Assembly: GCA_902778165.1 (NCBI GenBank)
Contig: CACYWQ010000001.1
Span: 124,001-188,000 of the forward strand
DNA: 64,000 bases
Direction: 5' to 3'
DNA from: an uncultured Lachnospiraceae bacterium
GTDB taxonomy: Bacteria; Bacillota; Clostridia; Lachnospirales; Lachnospiraceae
Part shown: in pieces, positions 56,255 through 64,000 of the stretch
Layout of the letters: each line of letters starts with the position of its first letter
Numbering within the stretch: the stretch's first letter is position 1
Translations under genes and position numbers: made by a program
Notes under the pieces: model-generated
What the model saw: the letters and a program-made list of their open reading frames with translations, nothing else
Told to the model about the DNA's origin: nothing
Database searches by the model: none

Positions 56255-57259
56255 ATGATTAAGAATAATCTGCACGGTTCTGTTATAATCACATACAGAT
56301 GTAACGCACACTGTAATATGTGTGATTGTTTCAAAGATCCCACAAGACCTGAAGAAGAGATAGATCTTGCAACTCTTGAGAAACTGCCTGATATGGCATT
56401 TACGAATATTACAGGCGGAGAGCCCTTCATTCGCAAGGACATTCAGGATATAGTGGAACTTCTGTATAAGAAGACACCGAGAATCGTTATATCTACCAAC
56501 GGATATTTCACTGACAGAATAATTGAATTATGTGAGAGATTTCCGGAGATAGGAATACGTATATCCATTGAGGGATTGGAAGAGACCAATAATGCAATAA
56601 GAGGCTTGCCTGACGGATTTAACAGAGGCTATGGCACGTTACAGAAGTTAGTGGAGATGGGTCATAAGGATGTGGGATTTGGTATGACGGTTCAGGATAT
56701 GAACTGTAAAGATTTAGTCCCTCTGTATCATATGGCTTGTGACCTTGATATGGAATTTGCTACAGCGACACTTCATAACAGTTTCTATTTCCGCAAGACG
56801 GATAATAAGATAGATGATAAGTATAAGGTGTCTAAGGCTTTCGAAGAACTGATCAATGAATTATTAAGTAGCAAGAGCCCTAAGAAATGGGGAAGGGCAT
56901 ATTTTAACCACGGTCTGATCAACTATATATATGGTCAGCCAAGATTATTACCATGTGAAATGGGAACTAACGGGTTCTTCTTGGATCCGTACGGTAATGT
57001 ATTACCATGTAACGGTTCAACAGAGAAGATGTCTATGGGCAATCTTCACGACAATACATGGGAAGAGATATGGAATGGGCAGCAGGCTGCCAAGGTAAGA
57101 GAGCAGGTTAAGCATTGTGAGAAGAACTGTTGGATGATCGGTTCTGTCTCTCCTGCAATGAAGCAGAGAATATGGATACCCGGATGGTGGGTAATCAAGC
57201 ATAAGATATTCAAGGGCGGACATTACAGCCTTGATGAGAATAAATTTATTGAGAAATAA
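56255..57259 (+). CDS. Radical SAM/SPASM enzyme of unknown substrate
   Basis: This 334-residue enzyme has the radical SAM cluster CNAHCNMC at residues 16-23, the SAM-binding TGGEPFIRKDI and STNGYFTDRIIELC. The C-terminal SPASM-like region has LPCEMGTNGFFLDPYGNVLP, CNGSTEKMSMGNLHDNTW and HCEKNC. SPASM enzymes modify peptides, but several act on sugars in glycan and antibiotic pathways. It sits between YfhO copy 1 and a UDP-sugar dehydratase, and no precursor peptide is visible nearby. A sugar is therefore the best guess, as inference. Confidence 0.9.
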   Translation: MIKNNLHGSVIITYRCNAHCNMCDCFKDPTRPEEEIDLATLEKLPDMAFTNITGGEPFIRKDIQDIVELLYKKTPRIVISTNGYFTDRIIELCERFPEIGIRISIEGLEETNNAIRGLPDGFNRGYGTLQKLVEMGHKDVGFGMTVQDMNCKDLVPLYHMACDLDMEFATATLHNSFYFRKTDNKIDDKYKVSKAFEELINELLSSKSPKKWGRAYFNHGLINYIYGQPRLLPCEMGTNGFFLDPYGNVLPCNGSTEKMSMGNLHDNTWEEIWNGQQAAKVREQVKHCEKNCWMIGSVSPAMKQRIWIPGWWVIKHKIFKGGHYSLDENKFIEK

Positions 57260-57274
57260 AGGAGAATTAGGATA

Positions 57275-58273
57275 ATGCTAAATGACAAGACAATACTTGT
57301 GACCGGAGGAACAGGTTCGTTCGGTAAGTGTTTTACCAAATATGTATTAACACATTATAAGCCCAAGAAGATAATCATATATTCAAGGGATGAATATAAG
57401 CAGTTCGTGATGCAGAATGATATGAAGGAATATGCAGATAAGCTTAGGTTCTTCATTGGTGATGTAAGAGATAAAGAGAGATTATCGAGAGCCTTAACAG
57501 GTGTTGATTATGTGATACATGCTGCAGCACTTAAGCAGGTTCCCGCATGTGAATACAATCCCAACGAGGCTATTAAGACCAATATTCACGGTGCGATGAA
57601 TGTCATTGACGCATCACTTGATTCAGGTACGGTTAAGAAGGTTGTGGCATTGTCTACGGATAAGGCGGTTAATCCTGTCAATCTCTATGGCGGAACCAAA
57701 CTTGTATCTGATAAGTTATTCATAGCAGCCAATGCATACAGCGGTGTTAAAGATATCAACTTCTCAATAGTTCGATATGGTAACGTGGCAGGCAGCAGAG
57801 GAAGTGTAATTCCATTCTTTAATAACATAATTAAGAATGGTGGTAAGCAACTTCCGATTACCGATTATCGCATGACAAGATTCTGGATCAGTCTTACACA
57901 GGGCGTTGAGCTTGTTATCAAGGCGCTTGAAGAAGCAAGAGGCGGTGAGACATTCATAAGTAAGATTCCTTCATTTAAGATTACAGATCTTGCACAGGCT
58001 ATGCTCCCCGGTTGTGAGATGCCTGAAGTAGGTATTAGAGAAGGTGAGAAACTTCATGAGATAATGGTTACCGTAGAAGACTCTCTTACAACTTATGAAT
58101 ATGATAAGCACTTCATTGTCTATCCGCAGATGACATGGAATGACAAGCAGCGTCCCATTCCAGGCGGTAAGCCCGTAGAACAGGGATTCTCTTACAGCTC
58201 CGGCAATAATACCGAGTGGCTTACGGTGGAACAGATTCAGGAATTGCTTAAGGATGTAGACTTGGAGAAATGA
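57275..58273 (+). CDS. pseB: UDP-GlcNAc 4,6-dehydratase (PseB/CapE-like)
   Basis: This 332-residue short-chain dehydrogenase has the NADP motif VTGGTGSFGKCFTKYVL and SRDEYKQFVMQNDM. AALKQVPACEYNPNEAIKTN marks the sugar site, STDKAVNPVNLYGGTKLVSD the catalytic region (YxxxK) and MTRFWISLTQGVELVI the active lid. The C-terminus ending in GFSYSSGNNTEWLTVEQI matches the inverting PseB type best. It makes a UDP-4-keto-6-deoxy-hexosamine. None of the later Pse enzymes is present in the window, so the final sugar is open. It overlaps YfhO copy 2 by ATGA. Confidence 0.9.
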   Translation: MLNDKTILVTGGTGSFGKCFTKYVLTHYKPKKIIIYSRDEYKQFVMQNDMKEYADKLRFFIGDVRDKERLSRALTGVDYVIHAAALKQVPACEYNPNEAIKTNIHGAMNVIDASLDSGTVKKVVALSTDKAVNPVNLYGGTKLVSDKLFIAANAYSGVKDINFSIVRYGNVAGSRGSVIPFFNNIIKNGGKQLPITDYRMTRFWISLTQGVELVIKALEEARGGETFISKIPSFKITDLAQAMLPGCEMPEVGIREGEKLHEIMVTVEDSLTTYEYDKHFIVYPQMTWNDKQRPIPGGKPVEQGFSYSSGNNTEWLTVEQIQELLKDVDLEK

Positions 58274-60897
58274 GAAAGACACTATTAAACGCCTGCCTAG
58301 CAGGCGTTATTGTTATCTTAATGTATATCGCGCTTCTTATTGTCTGTAACATTGCTCCCTTTGGGGACAATACATGGATAATGTATGATCTTAAGCGTCA
58401 ATATATTGATTTCTATTCTTATTATAAGAGAATATGTGCCCATGAGGCAGGCATTCTCTATTCTTTCGAGACTGCACTCGGATCGGGAATGATAGGATTC
58501 ATAATATATTATCTTAACAATCCCTTGTTTATACTGTTTAATCTGTTTGATATCGACAGGTTACCTCAGGCCATATCACTAATTATCGGAATTACTCTGT
58601 GCTTGGCTGCGGTAATAATGTCTCTGTATCTTACATGGTATCTATCAGACAGAGTCAGGTCTCAATCTGAAAACGTAAATAATGACAACAGATTGTTTGG
58701 AGTTGTTGATCTTCCGGTAATTATAGGTGCTGTTGCATGGGCATTCTCCGGATTTATGATAGCCCACAGCATGAATATGATGTGGACGGACGTAGTTATT
58801 CTTCTACCGGTTATAATGTACTGTACGGACAGATTGATAAAGGCTGAGAGTTGTTTAGTTAAAACAATTCTGCCTTATATTCTATTTCTGTCATTGATTC
58901 TGTTATTCAATTACTATATCTCATATCAGATTCTTATATATGTCGGATTATATACCCTTATTAACCTCTGGGTATACAGACTTAAAGACCCGGCTAAGAG
59001 AGTACTTAGAGTAATGCTGTGTACTTTTGCTTCCGTGGGAATAGATGCAGTCGTGTTACTGCCCACGTTATTTGAACTTGCAGACAGCCCCAAGGATATA
59101 ACACAGCTTGGTCTTGAGGCAACGGGCAAGCTGTTAACACCGGTAGATGTATATAGTAAAATCTATGCATTTGCATATGATGAGATTCAACCAAGATTCG
59201 GACTTCCGCAGATATATTGCGGAATTGCTGTTCTGATTCTTCTGATTCTTTATTTTCTTAATAAGAGTAATGATAATGTTAACAGAAGAGTCAAAGTCGG
59301 CAACCTTATTCTGCTTGTAATAGTGTTTGCATCTTTCTGCATAGATGAATTTAATTTATTCTGGCATGCTCTTATGGAGCCTTCGGGTCATCCCTACAGA
59401 CAGGCTCCGTTATTTGTATTTACCGTGATCGTATGTGCAATATCTTACCTGGCAGCGACGGAGTCAGAGAGCCGGAAGACAGGGCAATCTGAGGCTTATG
59501 ATAAGAGGACCTTTATTATAAGATATGCGATTGAATTAATAATTCTTGCAGCAGTTTTGCTTGCGGTTAAGGCTAAGGGTTATAAATATACAAGTAATAA
59601 GATGATCTTTATAAACGTATTAATTCTGGTATTGTATACCACACTGCTTATACTCTATGAGAAATCGATTAAGCCATTATTATCAAAAATGATAATGGTT
59701 ATTCTGACAGGATTATTATGCTTGGAGTTGTTGCTAAATGCAGCATTTACTTATCCTTATATTGCACTAAACAGTGAGAAGATAAGTTCATACAGCAATA
59801 AGGTTATGGCAACAGAGAAGGTAACGTCCGCAATCAAGGCTATGGATAGTGGTTTCTATCGAATGGAGAATCTTACCCCGAGACAACAGAATGACGGAAT
59901 GATGTACGGATATAACGGTGTGACACATTACAGTTCTGCCGGTATGACATATGTCAGATATCTGCTTCAGAAATGCGGATATAATGATGATGCGCTGTAT
60001 ACTCACTATGGACATGACAACACTGTCACAATGGATATGCTGCTTGGAATCAAATATGTGGTAACGGAAGATAAGAGTCTTGTACATAAGGCATATGAAG
60101 AAGTGGATACAGGTACGGATAACATAGTAAGTGCTTATAAGAATCCATATGCATTATCAGTGGCAATTGCAACCAAGGGATATAATCTAAGCAAAGCAGA
60201 CAATATAGAAGATCCGAGAAATATTGACAGAGATCCTTTCTCATTACAAGAAGATATGGTAAGCAGGTTGCTTGGTAGAGATGTTAAGATTTTCGTTCCT
60301 GCAGATATTAAGTTAAATGAGTCTTCAGACAGGATTGATATTGATATATCTGCAGCGGCAGATGGCGAGATGTATATGTATTTGGACGGTCTTATGGGTA
60401 AGTCGCAGGGACTGGCAGTATATGTGGATGATGAGCTTCTGACAGGGTACGGTAATCTCGGATGCTATAAGATTCTTAATCTCGGATACAGAGAAGCAGG
60501 AGAGGATATTAAGATAAGTGTTGTCGCAGATTCAGATGAAGCTGATTTCGGTAGACCGATATTTGTAACGGAAGATATGGATAAGCTTAAGCAGGCATAT
60601 GAATCAATATCAGATAACTGTATTGAAATAACCCAATTATCTCCTTCATCGATAGAATTAAATGTTCCGGAATGTGACGGTATTTTCACATCTGTTCCGT
60701 ATGAGAAGGGGTGGAATGTGCCTATGATAAGGACATATGGGGCATTAATGTATATACCTGTATCAGGAAACAGAACACTTATCATGAAGTTTATTCCCAT
60801 TGGTATGATACCGGGAGCGGTCATATCGATAATAACGATTACGGCACTGATAATCTATTGTATTATTAACAGGCGAAGTAAGGAATCCAATGCATAG
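58270..60897 (+). CDS. YfhO family membrane protein (copy 2)
   Basis: This 875-residue paralog of the gene at 53589 has the same plan: PFGDNTWIMYDLKRQYIDFY, HALMEPSGHPYRQAPLFVFT, FYRMENLTPRQQNDGMMYGY and YTHYGHDNTVTMDMLLGIKY. The copies agree at most motifs but differ widely elsewhere, so the duplication is not recent. It may add a different sugar, perhaps one made by the dehydratase directly upstream, to which it is translationally coupled. The C-terminus overlaps the CotH gene by 8 bases. Confidence 0.93.
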   Translation: MRKTLLNACLAGVIVILMYIALLIVCNIAPFGDNTWIMYDLKRQYIDFYSYYKRICAHEAGILYSFETALGSGMIGFIIYYLNNPLFILFNLFDIDRLPQAISLIIGITLCLAAVIMSLYLTWYLSDRVRSQSENVNNDNRLFGVVDLPVIIGAVAWAFSGFMIAHSMNMMWTDVVILLPVIMYCTDRLIKAESCLVKTILPYILFLSLILLFNYYISYQILIYVGLYTLINLWVYRLKDPAKRVLRVMLCTFASVGIDAVVLLPTLFELADSPKDITQLGLEATGKLLTPVDVYSKIYAFAYDEIQPRFGLPQIYCGIAVLILLILYFLNKSNDNVNRRVKVGNLILLVIVFASFCIDEFNLFWHALMEPSGHPYRQAPLFVFTVIVCAISYLAATESESRKTGQSEAYDKRTFIIRYAIELIILAAVLLAVKAKGYKYTSNKMIFINVLILVLYTTLLILYEKSIKPLLSKMIMVILTGLLCLELLLNAAFTYPYIALNSEKISSYSNKVMATEKVTSAIKAMDSGFYRMENLTPRQQNDGMMYGYNGVTHYSSAGMTYVRYLLQKCGYNDDALYTHYGHDNTVTMDMLLGIKYVVTEDKSLVHKAYEEVDTGTDNIVSAYKNPYALSVAIATKGYNLSKADNIEDPRNIDRDPFSLQEDMVSRLLGRDVKIFVPADIKLNESSDRIDIDISAAADGEMYMYLDGLMGKSQGLAVYVDDELLTGYGNLGCYKILNLGYREAGEDIKISVVADSDEADFGRPIFVTEDMDKLKQAYESISDNCIEITQLSPSSIELNVPECDGIFTSVPYEKGWNVPMIRTYGALMYIPVSGNRTLIMKFIPIGMIPGAVISIITITALIIYCIINRRSKESNA

Positions 60898-62344
60898 TAA
60901 GGAAGGCAACAAGGATAATTATCTGCATATAATCAAACTGTTGATTGTTACTGTATCTGTGGCAATCCTTGCTTTATTATGCGTATCTGACAGCATAAGT
61001 TATTCTGATAAGAGATATATAAGATGCAGAGGGATGGATATAAGTATATATGAGACGGATGAGGAGGCTTACTTATTTCTGCCGTCTTATGCGGATGAAT
61101 CTCGGATTAAGTTAAGTAATGAGATTAAGAAGATGAATCCGATTATGCTTAAATCAAGCAATCTTCCGGCTATATTTATAACAACATCTTCCGGCAACCT
61201 TGATAAGGTCTATGAGGATAAGGAGTATAAAGAACCCGGCAAGATGTACGTGTATGATGAAAACGGGAGATTGTTAATCTCGGAAGGACTTGATTATATT
61301 AAGGGAAGGGGTAATTATTCCTGGAGTACCGAGGAATGGAGTAAGAAGCCTTTCAGTATAAGTACCAAGAGAGATGTATCCATACTTAATCAGCCCGGGG
61401 GAAATAAATTTGCTCTTATAGCCAACGCATCGGATGATACGCTTATAAGAAACGATCTTGCCAGGAGCATACAGGTGACTTTGGATGTAGAATATGCAAG
61501 TCGAGGCGATTTTGCGGACTTATACATTAACGGAGATTATATGGGTATATACTATCTCTGCGCTACGATAGATGTCGGAGAGAATAGGATCAATATAGAT
61601 AGCAGCGGAACGGATGTTACCGGCGGTTATCTTATGGAGAGAGAACTGTCTGACAGATATAAGCTTGAACTGCCGACTATAACCGGTGGAATTGTAACAG
61701 ATAACGAGGAACACTTTGTTTTGTCTTCTCCTTCATATCCTACCGATGATCAACTGGTATATATAACGGACTATATGAATAGGGTGGAATCTGTTATAAT
61801 GTCAGCTGAAGGAATCGCTCCGGATGGAAAAGAGTATGGAGAGTATATCGATTGCGATTCCTTTGTTAAGACATATCTTACAGAAGAGATAATCAAGAAT
61901 TACGATGCCGGAGTATCCAGCGCTTTCTATTATAAGGATGGAGATAAGATTGACTTAAGACTTCATTCTGCACCCGGATGGGATTATGATATGAGCCTTG
62001 GTAGTTACCAGGCGTGGATGGAATACGATGATCCGACGGGGCTGACGATGCTATATCCCCATGAGGATGCATCCCCTTGGTATAAGACGCTTTATAACAG
62101 GAATGAATTCAGAGAAGAAGTAATATCTCGGTACAGAGATAAGAAAGCTGAAATTGCGGATATTCTATACGGCAAGAGAGAAGAAGAATTAAGAGAGTAT
62201 CTTAAGGATGCATATAAGCTTGAATATTTAAGATGGCAGGATATGTATGATGCAAGAGGCTCATATCCGGGAAGTGATGAGGCCTATGACCTGCTTACGG
62301 GATTTGCAAGAAAGAGGATAGAATTCTTAGATTCGGTGTGGTAA
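60890..62344 (+). CDS. CotH-type protein kinase-like, membrane anchored
   Basis: This 484-residue protein has an N-terminal helix (about 12-35) and an extracytoplasmic CotH domain. Motifs are YIKGRGNYSWSTEEWSKKPF, LNQPGGNKFALIANASDDTL and IRNDLARSIQ, DLYINGDYMGIYYLC, YLMERELSDRY and the metal site GWDYDMSLGSYQ. CotH proteins phosphorylate spore coat proteins and are common outside the cell in anaerobes. Here it opens a conserved neighbourhood with VTC and DUF4956 proteins. The substrate is unknown. AAGGA precedes the start inside the YfhO end. Confidence 0.92.
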   Translation: MHSKEGNKDNYLHIIKLLIVTVSVAILALLCVSDSISYSDKRYIRCRGMDISIYETDEEAYLFLPSYADESRIKLSNEIKKMNPIMLKSSNLPAIFITTSSGNLDKVYEDKEYKEPGKMYVYDENGRLLISEGLDYIKGRGNYSWSTEEWSKKPFSISTKRDVSILNQPGGNKFALIANASDDTLIRNDLARSIQVTLDVEYASRGDFADLYINGDYMGIYYLCATIDVGENRINIDSSGTDVTGGYLMERELSDRYKLELPTITGGIVTDNEEHFVLSSPSYPTDDQLVYITDYMNRVESVIMSAEGIAPDGKEYGEYIDCDSFVKTYLTEEIIKNYDAGVSSAFYYKDGDKIDLRLHSAPGWDYDMSLGSYQAWMEYDDPTGLTMLYPHEDASPWYKTLYNRNEFREEVISRYRDKKAEIADILYGKREEELREYLKDAYKLEYLRWQDMYDARGSYPGSDEAYDLLTGFARKRIEFLDSVW

Positions 62345-62350
62345 TGATAT

Positions 62351-63052
62351 ATGGAATACAGAGTAGAAGATAAATACATCATTACCGAAGATAAAGCGGC
62401 ATATATAGAGGCGATGCTTAAGGAAGTGTGTGAACCGGATGCACACGGTGTTGGCGGAAGATATAATATCAGGAGCGTGTACTTCGATGATATGTATGAT
62501 ACCTGCTTAAGGGAGAATGAGGCAGGTACGGATAACAGGGAGAAGTACAGGATAAGATCCTATGATATAAATGCCAGCGTAATTCATTTAGAACTTAAGA
62601 GTAAGCTAAGGGGTTATACACATAAGGATTCGATTGAATTATCTAAGAAGGAAGCAATAAGCCTGCTTAATCGGAATGACAGACTGTGGTCTGACATGGA
62701 AGCAGATTCACTTGGTGTTAACAGGGATACATATCTTATTAAGAAGCTGTGTGCTAAAATGCAGTATCTGCGTATGCAGCCGGTAGTCTTGATAGAATAT
62801 GAGCGCACGGCCTACACTTATAGGGTTGGTAATGTAAGAATAACATTTGACAGGAATATCGGAGTATCCCGGGATTATATGGAATTATGGGATAATACTC
62901 CTTATATGATGCCTGTGATGCCAAGGGGACAATTAATCCTTGAAATTAAGTATGATGAATTGCTGCCTGATTATATCAGGCAGATAGTGGATATAGGAAG
63001 CCTTAATAAGACTGCTTATTCCAAATACTATTACGGGAGAATTAGCATATGA
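62351..63052 (+). CDS. VTC domain protein (polyphosphate polymerase-like)
   Basis: This 233-residue protein matches the VTC4-like tunnel fold: RVEDKYIITEDKAAYIEAML, IRSVYFDDMYDTCLRENEAG, REKYRIRSYD (basic residues that bind phosphate chains), HLELKSKLRGYTHKDSIEL and LILEIKYDELLPDYIRQI. In yeast VTC4 this fold makes polyphosphate from ATP. In bacteria its partners are CotH and DUF4956 proteins, and its activity has not been settled. Start and stop overlap its neighbours closely (6-base gap before, 4-base overlap after). Confidence 0.92.
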   Translation: MEYRVEDKYIITEDKAAYIEAMLKEVCEPDAHGVGGRYNIRSVYFDDMYDTCLRENEAGTDNREKYRIRSYDINASVIHLELKSKLRGYTHKDSIELSKKEAISLLNRNDRLWSDMEADSLGVNRDTYLIKKLCAKMQYLRMQPVVLIEYERTAYTYRVGNVRITFDRNIGVSRDYMELWDNTPYMMPVMPRGQLILEIKYDELLPDYIRQIVDIGSLNKTAYSKYYYGRISI

Positions 63053-63723
63053 GTTTTAAAGATGCAATAAGAAGATCGGTGCTTGAAGGATTTGCCAATG
63101 CCGATATGCCTACCAGTCAGATTCTTACAATCCTTGCAATTACATTTGCCATAGGATTGTATATATACTTCATATACAGACTGGTTAATAAAAGTTCATT
63201 ATATGATAAGAGTTTTCATATCGCCATGGCTGTAATATCCGTAGTTACCGCAGGAATAATCATCGCTATGCAGAGTAGTATAGTCATATCCCTTGGTATG
63301 GTCGGCGCGTTATCTATCGTAAGATTCAGAACAGCTGTTAAAGATGCAATGGATCTGCTGTTCTTATTCTGGAGTATAGGAGAAGGAATCATTTGCGGCG
63401 CGGGATTGTTTGAGATAGCGGTCATTGTGGCTCTTATGGTTACTGTAGGGATATTTATACTTGAGTACATACCCGTAAGGAAGAAGCCTTATCTGCTTAT
63501 TCTTAACGGAGAGAGTGATGATTATGAGTCTGAGTTAACCGAGTGCCTTAATAAGTACGGTAGAGACATTAAGGTTAAGTCAAGGAACCTTAAGAATAGC
63601 GGTCTTGACATAATATGCGAGATAAGGACGGATAAAGAGACTGAGTTAATGGCGGCTCTTAAGAATATATCCGGTATTAAGAATATTTCTTTATTGACTC
63701 ATGAAGGAGAAGTCAGATTCTGA
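63049..63723 (+). CDS. DUF4956 family membrane protein
   Basis: This 224-residue protein has three or four helices in its first 140 residues, with the family signature SSIVISLGMVGALSIVRFRT followed by AVKDAMDLLFLFWSIGEGI. A small alpha/beta soluble domain makes up the C-terminus (about 145-224). It is coupled to the VTC gene by an ATGA overlap. The pairing is known in Firmicutes and suggests a membrane complex. Function unknown. Confidence 0.92.
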   Translation: MSFKDAIRRSVLEGFANADMPTSQILTILAITFAIGLYIYFIYRLVNKSSLYDKSFHIAMAVISVVTAGIIIAMQSSIVISLGMVGALSIVRFRTAVKDAMDLLFLFWSIGEGIICGAGLFEIAVIVALMVTVGIFILEYIPVRKKPYLLILNGESDDYESELTECLNKYGRDIKVKSRNLKNSGLDIICEIRTDKETELMAALKNISGIKNISLLTHEGEVRF

Positions 63724-64000
63724 TGACTGATAATAACAGAGCGGATTATCACGGGGATGATTATGCTCTTTCCATGAATAATTCCATCCGAATGATGCAG
63801 TTGATTGAGGCGGGAAGACTTGACAGTATCAGCATTCTGCCTAATATGTCATCATATGATAAGTGTATGGACTATCTTAAGCAGAGATGGGATTCCTTGA
63901 TGGATAAGCCACTTATTTCAGTTCATCTTAATATTATAGACGGCTATTCTTTAGCAGGAATCACGAATCCTATGTTTACACATAGAGCTTCGTGTGATGG
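63723..64000 (+). CDS. YdjC/ChbG-like carbohydrate deacetylase (3' end outside window)
   Basis: The first 92 residues run off the window edge; the start overlaps the DUF4956 stop by one base (TGATG). The text DDYALSMNNSIRMMQLIEAG with LDSISILPNMSSYDKCM and the later ISVHLNIIDGYSLAG matches the start of YdjC/ChbG hydrolases, where the first Asp pair and the His bind the metal. These remove acetyl groups from N-acetylated sugars. In this cluster it would modify the polysaccharide or its precursor. Confidence 0.78.
   Translation, partial: MTDNNRADYHGDDYALSMNNSIRMMQLIEAGRLDSISILPNMSSYDKCMDYLKQRWDSLMDKPLISVHLNIIDGYSLAGITNPMFTHRASCD

Noticed and set aside
1-64000. Mobile element, CRISPR array, tRNA, rRNA or riboswitch
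   Set aside because: No transposase, integrase, repeat-spacer pattern, cloverleaf-like stretch or long structured leader was seen; the gaps are too short for most of these.

Overview
This window comes from a Gram-positive Firmicute, most likely a motile Lachnospiraceae (Butyrivibrio/Pseudobutyrivibrio-like). The evidence is a moderately AT-rich sequence, strong GGAGG-type ribosome binding sites, MutS2, a YhaM-type OB-HD nuclease, VanW, XpaC/TelA, DUF1846, YfhO and EpsG-type proteins, and a chemotaxis receptor. Almost everything lies on the + strand in tightly packed runs with many ATGA stop/start overlaps. No gap longer than about 210 bases lacks a gene. I see no rRNA, tRNA, CRISPR array, transposase, integrase or phage gene. 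The genus is inference.

Region 1 (1-32.6 kb) is mostly housekeeping. In order it holds: the end of a sugar ABC permease with a clear terminator; a methyl-accepting chemotaxis protein; endonuclease III; a convergent TPR-like membrane protein; a 31-residue membrane peptide; a VanW protein coupled to a stand-alone AIR-synthase C-terminal domain; an Lrp regulator coupled to an aminotransferase; a trypsin/PDZ protein that has lost its catalytic triad, coupled to a YhaM-like OB-HD nuclease; RlmD; an acyltransferase-3/DUF6273 fusion; an HD-GYP protein; MutS2; an OmpR-type two-component pair; a small XRE regulator; a lipoprotein-like phosphoesterase; DUF1846; FtsH; XpaC and TelA; and an MBOAT plus SGNH pair expected to O-acetylate an envelope polymer. 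It ends with a MurL-like epimerase and a MurD2-like ligase, the alternative route that puts L-Glu into the peptidoglycan stem and then inverts it.

Region 2 (32.7-64 kb, continuing past the end) is one large cell-surface polysaccharide locus. It has deoxysugar enzymes (RmlD, Gmd, Fcl, and a PseB-like UDP-GlcNAc 4,6-dehydratase), a polyprenyl-phosphate sugar-1-phosphate transferase, nine glycosyltransferases of GT2 or GT4 type, several multi-pass membrane proteins of GT-C type, an EpsG-like polymerase and a chain-length regulator with a degenerate kinase-like tail. It also has two paralogous YfhO giants that flank a radical SAM/SPASM enzyme and the PseB-like enzyme. A CotH / VTC / DUF4956 / YdjC-type deacetylase module closes the window. 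No Wzx-type flippase is visible.

The items most worth following up are the murL-murD2 pair beside an O-acetylation pair in a Firmicute, the radical SAM enzyme inside the YfhO duplication, the triad-less HtrA-like protein, the kinase-like tail on the chain-length protein, and the CotH/VTC/DUF4956/deacetylase module.
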